Of a stretch of 64,000 nucleotides of DNA, positions 19,801-30,941 are shown piece after piece. A program made the translations under genes and the position numbers. Each line of letters opens with the position of its first letter. The first letter of the stretch is position 1. Source of the stretch: Calothrix parasitica NIES-267 (lineage in GTDB: Bacteria > Cyanobacteriota > Cyanobacteriia > Cyanobacteriales > Nostocaceae). Location of the stretch: positions 5,356,413 through 5,420,412 of the forward strand of contig NZ_AP018227.1 in NCBI RefSeq assembly GCF_002368095.1. Reading direction: 5' to 3'. The notes beneath the pieces are model-generated. The model saw only the letters and a program-made list of their open reading frames with translations, had not been told where the DNA came from and did no database searches.

Positions 19801-20166
19801 CGATTCGCTTTCATGCTGATAGCAGTGGTCGAGAATAGGTAACATAAAACATTCCGTCTTACCAGAACCCGTTCCCGTAGCGACAAGGGTTGATTGGTAA
19901 TAAGGTAACTTTAAGCGAGCAAAAGCTTGTTCTTGGTGACGATGAGGAGGAAAAGCCATCGGTACATCGGGGAAATAGTCTGTACCAGTGGAACCGGGAC
20001 GAAATGGTAAACCAACTGAGAGGTAGGGACCTTTGAATATTGCTTCTGGTGTTGCTAGGAAACGTTGTATTAAATCCTCGAATCCAGGGGAAGCGGGACG
20101 GAATTCAGTTTTTAGGAAATCCTCAATGCTTGCACGAATCTCAGAAGCTACTACCGACGGTATCAT
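13813..20166 (-). CDS. Giant DEAD/DEAH helicase with DUF1998 and nuclease-like C-terminus (DISARM-like DrmA/DrmB-type)
   Basis: 2117 residues. SF2 helicase motifs: [15 protein letters not shown] (~94), [15 protein letters not shown] (~229), GTSATLGG (~267) and [14 protein letters not shown] (~1050). Many Cys pairs (CRDCG, CGDC...CSGC, CPFCG, CDECG...CLRPKC, CRNC...CPRCG, CRHCG) indicate zinc ribbons. A DUF1998/MZB-type segment with [19 protein letters not shown] lies near residue 1615. Beyond it, [11 protein letters not shown]...[13 protein letters not shown] (~1740-1770) resembles a DUF559/Vsr-like PD-(D/E)XK core, with a further such-looking segment at the end. DUF1998 helicases (MrfA, DrmA/DrmB) act in repair and phage restriction. 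It overlaps the methylase gene by ATGA, so it is translationally coupled. The length and fusion are unusual. Confidence 0.8.
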   Translation of the reverse strand: MIPSVVASEIRASIEDFLKTEFRPASPGFEDLIQRFLATPEAIFKGPYLSVGLPFRPGSTGTDYFPDVPMAFPPHRHQEQAFARLKLPYYQSTLVATGTGSGKTECFMLPILDHCYQHESESGIKALLIYPMNALATDQAKRLAGLIYNNPNLRGKITAGLFVGESEREPKAIMGEENIITDKNILRQCPPDILLTNYKMLDYLLVRPNDQSLWSGNTPETLRYLVVDEIHTFDGAQGTDLACLIRRLKARLQTPKHHLACVGTSATLGGSGNKGEMLSYATTVFDEPFDENALVEEDRLTCQEFLFKFNTFINPLPIPEPEQLEFLKASNYQNIQQYICAQYKLWFESEITADFHGDGWRFDLGDKLVSLPIVHNLLKVLDQEPINLTELWQKLGRKMRLPTSDDLVYQAALFDSLIALFAIARSENNSARVPWVNIRLQFWLRELRRMVATVEEEPQLVFADDQVAEDKIRTLPVIHCRDCGSTGWGGLRRKTADKKIACNLRDFYKAYFSKDTLISYVFPNRQGRKLDNWNTWKLCGDCLTLNSTDRDNCSGCASENLISIVEPDQETLIQVYKTKNGNPRRISTHDCPFCGSKNGLSILGSRAASLASAAIGTLFASSYNDDRKLITFSDSVQDAAHRAGFFETRTFRTTLRTALRQHLNSKAGCNLAEIRTDFNQYWRNKIGSDEDYVATFMPSDLEWLKEWEDLQKTAKASANLVELIDKRLDWEVVAEVGLRTSFGGSLERTASCAIYLNPDLIKSLIPDLLEILRNEIGGLEALQPEELTRFLLGFIHHLRQRGGILHAATNNYIESGGSTFLLQKPLFMPGFAASLAPVYLVQHGKFNSSFETVIKSSGSWCETWLYKLFVDEKNILILNQAENLYNIVLNSLVKHHIFGDRQTTKGIKVWGIEQEALHLDTIALYFQCDECGHRVTVSSQELNWWTQMPCLRPKCKGQYQQSAGNPLNFYRNLYAKGQVWRIFAREHTGLLEREVREELENRFINSNHRYDPNVISATSTLEMGIDIGTLSSVLLCSVPPSQANYQQRIGRAGRRDGNAFISTIANGKPHDLYFWADPMLMIAGGVDTPGSYLDASAILQRQLTAYALDRWVETGITPEQFPEKFGKVLDNVNKRDLLRFPYTWLNFIETQQSSLLQSFLELFENQITPRTAQQLQIFIEKGDNDDGGLRWKILNRLQEVVEERRLLKNQIETLRRRIKDKEQAARSENHEEELAELQRERSGIMELVKTINDKNILNFFTDEGLLPNYAFPEPGVILRSIIWRLKNIKGNSTTGKYETFTFEYERPSAIALKELAPSNVFYAEGKRVKIDQIDLNLSKIEEWRLCRNCSYAAPAILEVAKQPNCPRCGDTMWSDKGRKRKMVRLRQVMANSSARESRIGDDTDERKPAFFTQQMLVDFEPEAREKTFVIQDDEFPFGFELISKVTFREVNFGEGNSQTENFEIAGVSRPRPGFRICRHCGKVQTDPEKPEHTLICPRNQNATEKDFTDILYLFRQFESEAIRILLPVDTLTSDRKLHSFIAALQLGLKQHFKGQVDHLRTLVNQEPQENTPSLLRKPFLFLHDTIPGGTGYLRQLVRNREAFFSVLEKALVILRACDCDDGCYNCLYGYRNGYDQDQTSRRTAIDLLNTILNHRQQLHETESPLSQVKLNALFDSILELRFIEALQRYRYQDENNQEQPVILRKEIVNGKAGYFIKIGNQDWNIEPQVELGINQSVEIPSRADFVFYPAKNSSNIKPIAIFTDGWQYHEHRIGEDFLQRMAIAKSNKYHVWSLSWGDVDSQLSNKTNVNFNDFCIDLLDIGLNSQFINRETTFYEKYNCEQLRPLAEKSSFIWLVNFLKNPDKKLWTNFALMRTVAQMDKVNFKDDKSRIDWQNQVLQLTNNHVVDAFLPIESKRILSHVEYSKNDNKLVNIYISIDSQRHSNKESNGSFAVINLDDTATENDKEIQKAWVGVLRYFNLLQFIDHSYVVTVKGNKNTLNNQLQPPKTNLSTAANTKYKNSAAWQKLEELIFDETALSLLKHMQNHNWKLPEVGYELIDSNDVVIAEAEFAWLSDKLALLVEEDIDSRKCFENRGWKVFCIHEVLVNAEEFKKKYLS

Positions 20167-23100
20167 AATTTTACCTCCTGTTGAGCAAAGCGTTTTTCAA
20201 AATTTGCCCAAGCAATGTGATAATCTTCCTCTCGATTACATAAGGTAAAAGGAGCTTCGTAAATAATTGTTCTTTCTATTGCTCCTCCCGGCATGGTATC
20301 GTCTGTAATCGTGCGTTCGACTGTACCTTCTTTCATATCTTTAATGTCTTCCCATCCCAGTTCACCTTTTTTTGCTTTACGAGGGAAGCCAACACCAACA
20401 AGTCCTTTACTGACGGTGAATACAATCCGTCCGTTTTGGTCGTACCAAGTATCTTTTTCGTATTGACGCATTACCGGGAATTGAACGCGGTAAATTGTGA
20501 TAAGTTCGTCTAGGGTTAGTCCTAAAGCCATTGCTGCAAGTACATCGATTTCCACTAGAGCTTGACGACGTTCGTAGTCGGTGCGAAGTGCTACATTGCG
20601 TTGCCAGTGTGAGGTGAGGTTTTTGAAGAATTCGTTTTTGAGTCGGGGGTCGTTTTTTGTCCAGGTGTCTTGGTTGAATTCGGGGTTATATGATTCTTGC
20701 CAAAGTTCGGTGTAATGGGTAGTGAGACAATTTAACCCGAGACCTCTAACTTTAATTAAAGCACTTATTTTTGCATCTAGTTGAACTAGAGGAAATTGCT
20801 TAATTACTCCTTCAGTTAAGTTTGATTTCCCTGTATTTTTTAATAAAAAGTCATAGACAATTGAGAAACTTAAAAAGCTAAAATTAATTAAAGTATTTTT
20901 ATCATTAAAAGTAATGGATATTGCGCTAAATATATGGGTTGTGGAAGGAGGCATAATAGCTGAAATCAATGTTCTTTCATTTGATGAAACAACCATTTTT
21001 CTACTGATGAAGCGATAATATTTTGTTATCTCTGGCTGAATATTTCCATTCTCAACCCATGTCGTTTTAGGTATTTTATCCAAATAATCATTAGGAGAGC
21101 AGTCTGGAATATAATTAGTACGAGGCAGATAACTATCTGGAATAGCTGTTAAGTCTAAAATATCATAATGGCTTTTATCAGTACAAATTGCTCTTGGTGT
21201 TTTAAATAAAGGCTGACCAACAAAAAAATGAGGACCAGAAAGTGTCCATTTATCCGCAGATTGAGAAAAACTTGTCTTTCGCTTAATAATTCCATTTTTT
21301 TGAGCATTAGTTTCATGCCACATTTCAGATGAAAAATACTCTCCTTCTAAATCTGCTAAACGTTGTGGTTGTTTCGCAAATTTTTCCAGTACATTTAAAA
21401 GCTGTTGGGAGTGTAGTGCTGGTAATCTGGTTTGTAAGAAATGAGTATTCTCCTGTTCGTAAATTTTAGTAAACAGCTTTAATCTCTGCTCATCTATGTG
21501 GATAATTCTTTTTGAATGACCGTTAATTTCCCATTTACCATCAGCATTTTTCATACCTGGTATTTCACCATAGCCATTATGTTCAAAGCAGACATCAATT
21601 GTTTTAGGAGAAAAGATGTTAGAAATTGTATCGAAAGCTATTTGATTTATAAAGTTACTATAAATATTAATACTAAATTTTTTATGGTGATCTACATCTT
21701 TAAATAAACTTATTTCATTCTGGAATTGAAAGTGTTTCTTTAGTTTTTGATAAATAAATTGACGAAAATATCCTCCTTTAGGGTCGTCATAATTAGATTC
21801 TTCATGTATAAATCCTTGTATACCTTGAGAATTAGAAAATAACCAACTTTGTGGTATAAAACATTTATAAAGATTTGCTTGAATACCTTTTAAGCTTGGA
21901 TAATTCTGATATCCATTCAAAAAACTTTGAGTGCTTTCTAAAGTCGTATAACTGTTGTAATAATCACTTTTTAAGTGTAAATATTTCACAAAACTTGTTT
22001 CTCTTAATTTTGCTAAATCACTAGCGGTAAATTTTCGCAAAACTATCAAAGGTTCAGCATCACCTAATACATCACCTTCTTGCCAAGTTATCTTAACCCA
22101 AGGAGGATTCCCCAAAAATAAATCAAACCCACCATTATCTTCAAAAATATCTGCAAACTCCAACTCCCAATGAAAAAACCTCTTCTCTTCCGCAATCTTC
22201 GCAACTAACCCCAACCTCGGAAAACGCTCCACCAATTTCTCAACGTTCACCAACCCATAATCATCAACAAATTTCTGCACTTCATTCTTCTGTGCTGTCT
22301 CTGCAAATAACGGTAATTCCGGTTCGGGTTCAAACATCATCTCTGTTTCACCCAAAATTACCGCTAATTCCATAAAATATTCATATCTCGACGGTAATAA
22401 ATCGGCTTTTTCAATCTGCCAAAACCACAAAGCACACCAATAGTCCATGACAAATTTTAACCGTCGATAGGAGCTTGAATTACCGACTCCTTCGGAGAAT
22501 TTCTCTTGAGCTAATATCTTATCTTTGATTTCTAATGTGCTTTTTTGATGCTTATCTTCTTCACAACCAAATATATTTAATGGGTCGGTGGTACGCGATC
22601 GCATTTCCCGCAATTCTTTGGTGTGACGCTGCCAAAGTTCGTCTATGCGTTGAGATAATGTCACTAAACGGTCAACGTCAAAATCATCATACAATGCATG
22701 ACAGAATTCTCTACGCCAATTATTTATAGTTTCAATTTCCTTCGGTGCTAATGACTTGATAACCTTATCGGTATAGTTTGCCATTCCTGGGTCGGGTAAG
22801 AGGAAGTGAAATACTACGCTCGGTGGTAATTCTTCCCCTACCATCACCCGTTTTGGTTCGTTGTCGTACCAACATGGTTGTTTCTTTTCACGGGGTATTA
22901 AGGTAGTGCTGTAAACCTGACGACGGGAACCAATCAGCGAATTACCGCAATGTAGCTGCATCCCAAACCAAGGTACAAATGCTTTTCTTTTCTCTGGTTT
23001 GTAAATACAGTTTAACCACAGGGACACCTCTGCTAATTCTACCGCTACGGGGTTTAAGTCAATCCCGAACACGTTACGGTCAGCCAAAAACATTTTGACT

Positions 23101-24983
23101 TTCTGCTTTTCCTGTAAATACTCGTCGTGGGGAATGTGTTGATTTAATTCTTCCTGCTTTAATTCCAGATATTTCTCTGCTAATTGGTTCACAGCTTCGT
23201 TCAAAAATGCTGCGCTTCCCATCGCAGGTTCGCAAACCTTGAGCTTGAGAATATCATCTGCTGCTTTATCTTTGAGCAGTTCTTTCAAAGCGTATTTAAC
23301 CAAACAGCGAGTTAAGGATTCTGGGGTGTAATAGGAAGCAGAATTTTGGCGATCGCGACCTGCTAACCGATATATAAAGCTACCTTTGGGGTACATTTTC
23401 GGGTTTCCATTCTCAAATACCCGTTCCCCCATCGTGTAGTTTTCTAAATCTTCTTGTTTTACAAAGTAAGCAACGTCCAATTCATCGCGGGTATTTTGGG
23501 ATTTTTTGTCTTTATTTTTACCATCGTCGCGCTGAACTTCATATAAATCATCTTCAGCGAAAAATCCCCGAAAGCAAAGCAGCGCTTCGTATACAGCACC
23601 TAGTTGGTTAATTCCCAGTTGAGCATAAGAAATACGTCCCCGACGTTTTCCTTTACCTTCCCGTGACAAGGACATTAATTCAATTATCTCTCGCAGAACT
23701 TTATTACGAAATTTAACTTTATCGAGTAATTTCATCCGCTCGGGGTCAAATAAATGACTTTTCAACGGAGCAAGTTCAAAGGAATCGTTAATAACTTCGT
23801 CTTCGGAATCTTCCAAGAAAATAATTTTGCTGTCATAATCTGAAGCGTATCCTTGCCAAATCAAATAAAATAACTTTTTCAAGGAAGCATGAATAAAATA
23901 CCCGTTGCTATCTTCCTCAGTTCGTAATTCAACCTGTTCCAATTCCCGTAGCGATTCTAAACTATAACCTTCACGATAAACATCAGCATTCATCGGTGCA
24001 TAACCCAAATCCCGCCGCGCTTCGATGTAAAATAGAAACAGCAAGCGGTACATATAGCGAAGACATTCAATCGTTAATTGTCCTTCGTCTAGCTTCCCAG
24101 AAAATACTCCTTTGTTTAATTTATTTTTCAGATACCAAACAGCTTCATTACCCAATAGTTCAATTGATTTCCGTAAAGCATATTTCAAGTCATCGGAAAC
24201 AGAAAAAGCATGACGGTGGGAGTTTTCATCTAATTCATCTAGTAAAGTCGTACCTTCACCGGGACAAGTGTGTTCTCGATGCAATAATATCGCTGTTGCT
24301 GTTAAAGTATCGGTATCCTTGCGAGATAACATTTCTTCTAAATCAAACCGTAATAAACGAGAAGCATTCCATTTAAAACGGTCAATTAAGATAATTTGAT
24401 GAATGTTAGCGAGTAGTAACCATCTGGGGGGTTCGGATTGGGGGAATATGTAGTCGGAAACGATATCTTCGATGGTTCGTGGTTCGGGGTCTTTTTTGGG
24501 TTCGGGGTTCGGGGTTCGTGGTATGTCCTTCGGACACGCTTCGCTAACGTGGTTAGGGAGTGTTAAATCTAAGATGTCTATTACTTCGTTGGTTTCGGGT
24601 TCGGGTGTTGCTTCTAGTATCCAGAGTAATGGTAAACCGTTGCTTTTGTTGATTTGACAGATTAAAGGTAGGGTTTCTCCGTCGTCTAAAACTATAGCGC
24701 TAGGGTTTATTTCGTATCCGAGTACTCCGAAAAATTCGGATAACCATTGTCGATGTAATTCTAGACGTTGTGAATTATCTTTTTCTTGATTAAATTGGCT
24801 GCGTAGATGAAAATAATTTTTGGTTAAACTTCCTAACTGTTCTGGAGGAGATTTTGTATTGTTTTCTGCTGCATTTTCTTTCCAAGTTTTAGCAATGTTC
24901 TTGATATCATCTTTGAGAATTGCATCAAGATAATGATGGGAATAAAATTCGTTTTCGTTGGTAATTCCTGTTAACTGACTCAT
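20163..24983 (-). CDS. Large N6-adenine-type DNA methyltransferase (DrmMI/PglX/Eco57I-like)
   Basis: 1606 residues. The SAM-binding motif [18 protein letters not shown] lies near residue 583 and the catalytic [10 protein letters not shown] (NPPW form of motif IV) near residue 957, as in Eco57I-like, PglX and DISARM DrmMI methylases. The flanking N-terminal ~500 residues and the C-terminal target-recognition region explain the size. I see no clear PD-(D/E)XK nuclease at the N-terminus, so it is more likely a modification subunit than a type IIG enzyme. It overlaps the next gene by 4 bp and shares one base with the stop of the SNF2 gene upstream, forming a tight operon. Residues ~145-170 ([20 protein letters not shown]) are translated from an inserted dispersed repeat, apparently tolerated in frame. 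Confidence 0.87.
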   Translation of the reverse strand: MSQLTGITNENEFYSHHYLDAILKDDIKNIAKTWKENAAENNTKSPPEQLGSLTKNYFHLRSQFNQEKDNSQRLELHRQWLSEFFGVLGYEINPSAIVLDDGETLPLICQINKSNGLPLLWILEATPEPETNEVIDILDLTLPNHVSEACPKDIPRTPNPEPKKDPEPRTIEDIVSDYIFPQSEPPRWLLLANIHQIILIDRFKWNASRLLRFDLEEMLSRKDTDTLTATAILLHREHTCPGEGTTLLDELDENSHRHAFSVSDDLKYALRKSIELLGNEAVWYLKNKLNKGVFSGKLDEGQLTIECLRYMYRLLFLFYIEARRDLGYAPMNADVYREGYSLESLRELEQVELRTEEDSNGYFIHASLKKLFYLIWQGYASDYDSKIIFLEDSEDEVINDSFELAPLKSHLFDPERMKLLDKVKFRNKVLREIIELMSLSREGKGKRRGRISYAQLGINQLGAVYEALLCFRGFFAEDDLYEVQRDDGKNKDKKSQNTRDELDVAYFVKQEDLENYTMGERVFENGNPKMYPKGSFIYRLAGRDRQNSASYYTPESLTRCLVKYALKELLKDKAADDILKLKVCEPAMGSAAFLNEAVNQLAEKYLELKQEELNQHIPHDEYLQEKQKVKMFLADRNVFGIDLNPVAVELAEVSLWLNCIYKPEKRKAFVPWFGMQLHCGNSLIGSRRQVYSTTLIPREKKQPCWYDNEPKRVMVGEELPPSVVFHFLLPDPGMANYTDKVIKSLAPKEIETINNWRREFCHALYDDFDVDRLVTLSQRIDELWQRHTKELREMRSRTTDPLNIFGCEEDKHQKSTLEIKDKILAQEKFSEGVGNSSSYRRLKFVMDYWCALWFWQIEKADLLPSRYEYFMELAVILGETEMMFEPEPELPLFAETAQKNEVQKFVDDYGLVNVEKLVERFPRLGLVAKIAEEKRFFHWELEFADIFEDNGGFDLFLGNPPWVKITWQEGDVLGDAEPLIVLRKFTASDLAKLRETSFVKYLHLKSDYYNSYTTLESTQSFLNGYQNYPSLKGIQANLYKCFIPQSWLFSNSQGIQGFIHEESNYDDPKGGYFRQFIYQKLKKHFQFQNEISLFKDVDHHKKFSINIYSNFINQIAFDTISNIFSPKTIDVCFEHNGYGEIPGMKNADGKWEINGHSKRIIHIDEQRLKLFTKIYEQENTHFLQTRLPALHSQQLLNVLEKFAKQPQRLADLEGEYFSSEMWHETNAQKNGIIKRKTSFSQSADKWTLSGPHFFVGQPLFKTPRAICTDKSHYDILDLTAIPDSYLPRTNYIPDCSPNDYLDKIPKTTWVENGNIQPEITKYYRFISRKMVVSSNERTLISAIMPPSTTHIFSAISITFNDKNTLINFSFLSFSIVYDFLLKNTGKSNLTEGVIKQFPLVQLDAKISALIKVRGLGLNCLTTHYTELWQESYNPEFNQDTWTKNDPRLKNEFFKNLTSHWQRNVALRTDYERRQALVEIDVLAAMALGLTLDELITIYRVQFPVMRQYEKDTWYDQNGRIVFTVSKGLVGVGFPRKAKKGELGWEDIKDMKEGTVERTITDDTMPGGAIERTIIYEAPFTLCNREEDYHIAWANFEKRFAQQEVKL
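24472..24550. repeat. Dispersed repeat inserted in frame in the methylase gene
   Basis: GGTTCGG-type heptamers (24472-24520) run into a small palindromic module, TGTCC-TTC-GGACA plus CGCTTCGCTAACG (24524-24549). A close copy of the module occurs at 50961-50988. Both lie in the heptamer/STRR style of repeats, yet here they sit inside an otherwise intact 4.8-kb coding sequence without breaking the frame. Confidence 0.75.
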
Positions 24984-27844
24984 TACCCTTCCCCCTGCAA
25001 TACTGCGATAATCTTGATATAGGGTACGGGTTCGGTACTCATACTATCTTCTATCCATTTGAAATATTCTGCAAAAATCCGCTCTACCCGAATTTCTTCT
25101 CTTGATTTACGCTGATTAACTACAGGTGTACCGTCTGCATATCGCAATTCTAATTGTTGACGATGCTGACTTTTTAATTCACCCAAACGGTCGTATTGTT
25201 CTTGTAATTCGATATTAATTCTATTTTCAAAATCGTTTCTTTCTTTAATCATTTTCTTTTCAGCTTTCTCAACCGCAATCCCCCTTAAATTAAATAAATT
25301 CTCATCAATAGATTGCATCCGATTAGAAATATCTTGCTTACCCAAACTAGTTCGTTCTAAGGTTTCCTCAAAATCTTCAATTCGCTCGAATTTCCGATTT
25401 TGAAATATTACGCTCACCCATTTATTTATCAAAGGTTGTCCCCGACGATTGGGAATTACACCCAACATCACAAACACTACTTCACCAGTATTTAATTCGT
25501 TCAAACCAATTACAGGAGCTTGATGTCGTCCAAATAAAGTTAAACCCCTGTCGTTAATCCAATTAACTACCGGATGTAATTCCCATAAATATTGCAGAGT
25601 TGACCATTCATTCTCTGACTTCCGGGTTTCCTCAAACTCCTCCATTACCAGAGTTTTATCACCACACAATCGCAATGGTTCTTTTGCTACTGGTAAAATT
25701 TCTTTGGGTAAACGCTTAAATCGTCGTTTTAACTCTTCAGGAACTGTAAATTCAATCAGCGATTCTTCCTCAACAAACTTTAGCTGAAGCGGATTTTCTT
25801 CATTCACAGCTTTCAAAGCAACCCGAGTATAGTTAAAATCATCCCTAAACAAACTCGGCATCTGTCGCATTTTATCCCGCGCTTGGGGTTCTTCGCTGAC
25901 TTCTGCATCCCCGAATAAATCGGCAAAGAAATCATCTTCATCGTCATCACCGGAATCCGGTTTTAACTTATTATCAAAGCTTTCTGCGGTTTCTCCCGAA
26001 CCTATCCCTTCTATCGCTTGGGATGTTACCAGCACCTCCTCATCAATATCGAATACCCCCATAAATACTGAAGGGTCGCCGATATTTTTTACAGCTTGTT
26101 CGTCCTTATCAACCAAAATCCGAATAATCCGCTCGGCTTCGTCTACTCTTTCATTCACCGAACGAGTCAGCATATAGCGAATCTGCGGCTGGGATTCCTG
26201 TCCGTAACGGTCAATACGTCCGTTGCGCTGCTGTAAAGCCATTAAAGACCAGGGAATATCAAAGTGTATCAAACGATGGGAAAGGTAATGTAAGTTAATC
26301 CCTTCCGATGCCACATCTGTAGCAACTATTACTCGTAAAGGTGATTTCTCATTCCCAAATTCTTCAATTACATTCATCAAATCAACGTCTGGCATACTAC
26401 CATCCAAAGTAGCCAGCGCTTTATCCTTGAGTTTCAAATCCCGCTTTAAACTCTTTTCCAAGAAACGCATAGTTTCCAAACGTTCCGTGAAAATAACCAA
26501 ACGGTCTGTAGAATCTTTACCCGTCCAATCAAACCCACCATTATCGGATTTAGTAATTAACTCCAATAACCTTTGATACTTAGAAAATCTTTTATAGTTA
26601 ATTAGTTCTAAAGCACAAGCCAGCTTTTTCAGTTCCAATAAATCATTACTAAAACGCTTATCTTCTTTCTTAGATACGTGCTTAATACGATTGTTTACCG
26701 TTTCCAAACAAGCCATAGGACTCGATAACATCGCTTTGAGCAAAGTAGTTTTAAATAACTTTCCAGCGGAAGCTCTAGCGTCAATCTCAGCCAGTTCTAA
26801 ATTATCTAATACCTCAAACGCTCTCTCCTCCTGCTCCGAAGCATCAGCTTCCACCGCTAAAACCTGACGTTCGGGGAACTTTTTCGCCAATTGTTCCACA
26901 ACATCCTTCTTGAAACGTCGGAAATACAAATCCCGAATATCATCCTTCGTGTAGTCAGTTTCATTGGCGATCGCCGTTGGGTCGAGCATATTCATCAAGC
27001 TCGCGAAACTCTCCGGACGACCGTCATGAGGAGTAGCCGAAAGCATAATCAAAGCATCCGAACGAGTAGCCAATCTACTAGCTAACTTAGACCGTAAAGA
27101 AGCTTTAGTACTGCGTTTTCTGCGAGCAACATTGTGAGCTTCATCGATAACAATTACATCCCATTCAGCTTGCTCAATATAAGTCCGATATTCCCGGTCT
27201 TGCTTAAGAGTATCTACAGAAACTATTGCTTTATCGTAATACTGGAAAGGATTGTGGTTTGTGGGAATGCGAGAACGAATCCGCTGAATACCAACAGAAT
27301 CCAGACGAACCAAAGGAATAGTAAACCGCATCCAAAATTCCTTTTGAAACTGCGTCAGCATACTTTTGGTCGTCACCACTAAAATCCGCTTTGCTCGTCC
27401 CCGTCGCATCAACTCGGAAACCAAAATCCCCGCTTCCAAAGTTTTCCCCAAACCAACCGCATCCGCAATCAACAAACGCTGTCTCGGCATCGATAGCGCT
27501 TTAATTGCCGGGTCAAGCTGATAAGGTAACATATCCATTGCAGCCTTATGACCGACATAAAGGTCATTACCCGTCGGAGCAGTTTGTCTTAAATGCGCTT
27601 CAATAAACAGCAGAGAATCGCGATAGCCAGAAGACTTATCCGCAACCAGCGTCGTACTTTCCGGGTCTAAAACCTTTAAATCGTCCTCAAGCTCCTGAAT
27701 AAACTGTGCTGTACGACCTTTGATAAAATCACTTACTCCAACAACATCAACCACCAGCAAATCATTAGACATCCTGGTAGTTAACTTAATCAGCCATTCC
27801 GCATCTCTGACAACAATCCGCGCACCTGGAGCAAGTGTTTTCAT
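24983..27844 (-). CDS. SNF2-family helicase (DrmD-like)
   Basis: 953 residues, first gene of the leftward operon. Helicase motifs: LLIADAVGLGKTLEAGILV (~124), VIVIDEAHNVARR (~232), LSATPHDGRPESFASL (~275), VIVATDVASEGINLH and QQRNGRIDRYGQ (~541). The layout is that of RapA/HepA-type SNF2 translocases, the family of DrmD in class 1 DISARM. A DEDD-rich acidic stretch follows the helicase core, and the long C-terminal part is charged and helical. In DISARM, DrmD works with an adenine methylase and helicases against incoming DNA. It starts 530 bp from the divergent sacsin-DarT block. Confidence 0.85.
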   Translation of the reverse strand: MKTLAPGARIVVRDAEWLIKLTTRMSNDLLVVDVVGVSDFIKGRTAQFIQELEDDLKVLDPESTTLVADKSSGYRDSLLFIEAHLRQTAPTGNDLYVGHKAAMDMLPYQLDPAIKALSMPRQRLLIADAVGLGKTLEAGILVSELMRRGRAKRILVVTTKSMLTQFQKEFWMRFTIPLVRLDSVGIQRIRSRIPTNHNPFQYYDKAIVSVDTLKQDREYRTYIEQAEWDVIVIDEAHNVARRKRSTKASLRSKLASRLATRSDALIMLSATPHDGRPESFASLMNMLDPTAIANETDYTKDDIRDLYFRRFKKDVVEQLAKKFPERQVLAVEADASEQEERAFEVLDNLELAEIDARASAGKLFKTTLLKAMLSSPMACLETVNNRIKHVSKKEDKRFSNDLLELKKLACALELINYKRFSKYQRLLELITKSDNGGFDWTGKDSTDRLVIFTERLETMRFLEKSLKRDLKLKDKALATLDGSMPDVDLMNVIEEFGNEKSPLRVIVATDVASEGINLHYLSHRLIHFDIPWSLMALQQRNGRIDRYGQESQPQIRYMLTRSVNERVDEAERIIRILVDKDEQAVKNIGDPSVFMGVFDIDEEVLVTSQAIEGIGSGETAESFDNKLKPDSGDDDEDDFFADLFGDAEVSEEPQARDKMRQMPSLFRDDFNYTRVALKAVNEENPLQLKFVEEESLIEFTVPEELKRRFKRLPKEILPVAKEPLRLCGDKTLVMEEFEETRKSENEWSTLQYLWELHPVVNWINDRGLTLFGRHQAPVIGLNELNTGEVVFVMLGVIPNRRGQPLINKWVSVIFQNRKFERIEDFEETLERTSLGKQDISNRMQSIDENLFNLRGIAVEKAEKKMIKERNDFENRINIELQEQYDRLGELKSQHRQQLELRYADGTPVVNQRKSREEIRVERIFAEYFKWIEDSMSTEPVPYIKIIAVLQGEG

Positions 27845-28373
27845 CTCAACGCAATCCTACAAAGCGAGTGGGAGTCGGTACTTTAGGAGTAAAAATTATT
27901 TCGCTAGTTCGTGAGTTACTGAAGAGGTTTATTAAATAACCATTTTGATACAGGTAATTTGCTTGAAAACTGGGATAGAAGCATAGTTTGTAAAAATGTT
28001 GTATAAAATTGCTTCCGGATACTGTAGCAAAAGCTAAGTGGTTTTACAACAAATTTAATTAAATGTTTGTAATTATTTTTATTCTTTATTAGCAAAAAAT
28101 ACTTATCTGTTTTTCCAGGATTTACATCAGACGGTCTATAAAAAGAGCTAATTAGATGCTTGTCTTTTTATTAATCTCATACCAACTTAACTTGATTGAT
28201 AGACATATTTTTCACAATTTACACCCGAAATTGATATTTTCTTGTTTGAACCGGGAACAATAAAATTAAAGGTAAAAATAAACTTTCTTAGTTTAATCGC
28301 AGAGATATTACTTACGTAGAAATACGAAGCAATTTTTTGTGATTAATCAAAATGCATCTCGAAACTAATTATT
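27845..28373. promoter_or_regulatory. Divergent intergenic region between the two defence-like operons
   Basis: 529 A+T-rich bases between the start of the SNF2 helicase gene (leftward) and the first GHKL gene (rightward). Promoters for both must lie here. I could not pick out a convincing sigma-70 pair, operator palindrome or regulator gene; the region is simply the only place from which both operons can start. Confidence 0.5.
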
Positions 28374-30941
28374 ATGGCAGGTTATAAAACTCCACCAGGA
28401 ACTATTGTAAATACAATAAAAAGTCTTTTGAAAGAAAGATATAAACAGGGTTTTCCTATCATTAAAGAAATAATTCAAAATGCCAATGATGGAGGTGCGA
28501 CAACCTTAGACTTTGGTGTAATTAAAGGGTTGAGAGAAAAAATTAATCATCCATTACTTAAAATACCCGCATTATTCTTCCTTAATGATGGAACATTTAA
28601 TGAATCTGACCGAGAAGCAATATTATCTTTTGGTGTTGATGCTAACGCTGGGGATAAAAGCAAAATAGGTAAATTTGGTTTAGGACAAAAGAGTATTTTT
28701 CACTTTTGTGATGCTTTCTTCTATATAGCTCGTTCCAAATCAATACCAGATGGATGCGGAGAATTTATCAATCCTTGGGCTGATACTAATGGAAAAGATA
28801 GTAAACGTCCAGACTGGATTGAGATATCAGAAGATGACAGAAAAAATTTAGAGAAATATCTAACTCAACGTAAATTAGTTAATTCAGAAAAATCTGATTA
28901 CTTTTTACTATGGGTTCCTCTACGTCAGAAGACAGCAGACGGACGCTCCATTTTAGCAAAATACTACGATGAGAAATTTATCCAAGCATACTTACCCGAA
29001 GACATGGAAGCAAGAATTGGTCAACTATTACCATTATTGCGACATCTTAAAAGTGTAAGATATTGGCTCGAAGATAAAAACAATCAGCTACAACAACAAT
29101 TCTCAGTTAGTTTAGATAGTCAATCAGCTTTAAAACGCTGTATTCATCCCAACAAAGATAGCGAGAAGCAAGAAGGAGACGAACAAGAATTACAAGGAAA
29201 AGTAATTCTAAGTTCCGATACAACCGAAACCGGAATAGCATTTGCAGGTAAGGAGAAAATTCTTTCAGCGAATAACTTTGCTTCATTACTCGGACAAACA
29301 CCTGAAAATGTCTCTTCAAATTTCTGGTTTGATTTAAAGCAATCAGAGTATTGGTCTAAAAGGATTTCGATTGATGAAAACGGAGAATCCGAAAACATTC
29401 CCGATAAATCAATACCTCATTCCGCTGTAGTCTTTACCAGTCAACCCAAGAAAAATCATAAAGCAAGCTTAGTTTTGCAGTGGTCTGTATTTCTTCCTTT
29501 AGCAAGCGATGATAATGGTTCCAATCCCGAAGCGGTAGACAAAGGAGTCTATGAAATAGTAAAAAATTGTGAGGGTGATAAAGATTATAATATCTTCCTC
29601 CACGGATACTTCTTTCTTGATTCTGGAAGAAAATATATAGAAGGGTTATCGAATCTTAGAAATGGTGAACTGACTTTGGAAGTTCCTAAAAACGAAGACG
29701 AAATGATAGCTCAATGGAACTATTTGCTTGCAACTAAAGGAACTTTAGAGCTTTTTCTATCTTCGCTTAGACATTTTGCGAAAACTCATGGTTTATCTTC
29801 TCAAGATATTTCTTGTCTGTGTGAAGCTGTTCTAAAATCGCGTTTATTTCAAAACCCTGTATATAGAAAAAGTATCTGTGGTCATAACCAATGTGTATAC
29901 AGAATTAAACCTAATAATAGCACTTGGACGCTAATCCCAGTCAATGCATCTGCGAAATTATTACCGGGTGTTCCCCCAAATTGGGAAGTCTTTCCTGAGT
30001 TAAGTAATTTAGCAGAAAGACATTGTTTAATTGATGATAGAAAACCCAATCTTCTATTAACTTCTAACTCTAATAACTGGCAGGAGGAAGAAGTAGTTAA
30101 TATATTAGAATCTTTAGATATAAGATTACTTTTTAGCCATAGCGATAATATAAAGTTTTTACTTTATTTATTAGGTGATAACAAAAGAGCAATTGGAAAA
30201 CCAGAAATACAAGCCAGCTTGATAACAGTACTTCGGGAATCTTTTAAACAAGTTAGCATCAAAGAACTTCAAGAAAAGAATTTAATTCAACTTACAAAGA
30301 AATTAATCAAATTAATTCATCCCGAAAGAAGATTTAAAATCAAACAAATTAGGTCTAATGAAGAACCTATACAAAAGGTTCTAAATCAGTTATACCAGTT
30401 GAATATTGGGCAATCACTTTTAGTTTATGAATTGTTTGAGCCTAATGATTATGCAAGTAAAGCTGATTTAAGTGATGAACAAGTTAAATCAATTCTTAAT
30501 TGTCTAAGTAAACTATTAAATGTATCAGATACAAAAGCTGTAGCTAAAGCAATTATAGAGCAAATACTGAATCAATCCAAATCTTTGGAAAGTGATTTAA
30601 GTCTTGTGCCAAATATTCCATTATTCTGTAGTTATAACTATCGTCAAAACATCAAAAGAGTTTATTCATTTAATGATTTAAAAGAATTAAAGGAAAGAAG
30701 TCTACTTTTTAAAGGTAATCATCAAACCCAAATTGCTCAAGCTGTAAAAAGTGCGTTGCCAGAATGCGAGCTAATTTTCATAGAAGCACAGATATCTAAG
30801 ATATTAGAAAGAACTAATGCTTTCAAAAATATTCCTCATCTTAACGCTAACAGCTGCTTACAACTCTTAGCAAACAAGCCGAATTTAGCTGATTCAGAAA
30901 AAAGAGAAAATTTATTAAAGGAGTTAATCAATCATGTCTAA
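28374..30941 (+). CDS. Sacsin-type GHKL (Hsp90-like) ATPase
   Basis: 855 residues. The Bergerat ATP site is near the N-terminus: IKEIIQNANDGGATTLDFG (N box, ~31), LFFLNDGTFNESD (G1-like, ~68) and KIGKFGLGQKSIFHF (G2-like, ~97). This matches the sacsin N-terminal ATPase-like family, in which Hsp90-like domains act as ATP-driven conformational switches or chaperones. The rest is helical with no recognised domain. The stop overlaps the next start by 8 bp (ATG at 30934), so both products are coupled and may form one complex, like a split large sacsin-like protein. The tight link with a DarT toxin suggests a sensing or gating role. Confidence 0.88.
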   Translation: MAGYKTPPGTIVNTIKSLLKERYKQGFPIIKEIIQNANDGGATTLDFGVIKGLREKINHPLLKIPALFFLNDGTFNESDREAILSFGVDANAGDKSKIGKFGLGQKSIFHFCDAFFYIARSKSIPDGCGEFINPWADTNGKDSKRPDWIEISEDDRKNLEKYLTQRKLVNSEKSDYFLLWVPLRQKTADGRSILAKYYDEKFIQAYLPEDMEARIGQLLPLLRHLKSVRYWLEDKNNQLQQQFSVSLDSQSALKRCIHPNKDSEKQEGDEQELQGKVILSSDTTETGIAFAGKEKILSANNFASLLGQTPENVSSNFWFDLKQSEYWSKRISIDENGESENIPDKSIPHSAVVFTSQPKKNHKASLVLQWSVFLPLASDDNGSNPEAVDKGVYEIVKNCEGDKDYNIFLHGYFFLDSGRKYIEGLSNLRNGELTLEVPKNEDEMIAQWNYLLATKGTLELFLSSLRHFAKTHGLSSQDISCLCEAVLKSRLFQNPVYRKSICGHNQCVYRIKPNNSTWTLIPVNASAKLLPGVPPNWEVFPELSNLAERHCLIDDRKPNLLLTSNSNNWQEEEVVNILESLDIRLLFSHSDNIKFLLYLLGDNKRAIGKPEIQASLITVLRESFKQVSIKELQEKNLIQLTKKLIKLIHPERRFKIKQIRSNEEPIQKVLNQLYQLNIGQSLLVYELFEPNDYASKADLSDEQVKSILNCLSKLLNVSDTKAVAKAIIEQILNQSKSLESDLSLVPNIPLFCSYNYRQNIKRVYSFNDLKELKERSLLFKGNHQTQIAQAVKSALPECELIFIEAQISKILERTNAFKNIPHLNANSCLQLLANKPNLADSEKRENLLKELINHV

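Noticed and set aside
11468-27844. Calling the methylase/helicase operon a standard DISARM system
   Set aside because: No separate DrmB or PLD-type DrmC gene is present and the helicase is a much larger fusion, so only DISARM-like is supported.
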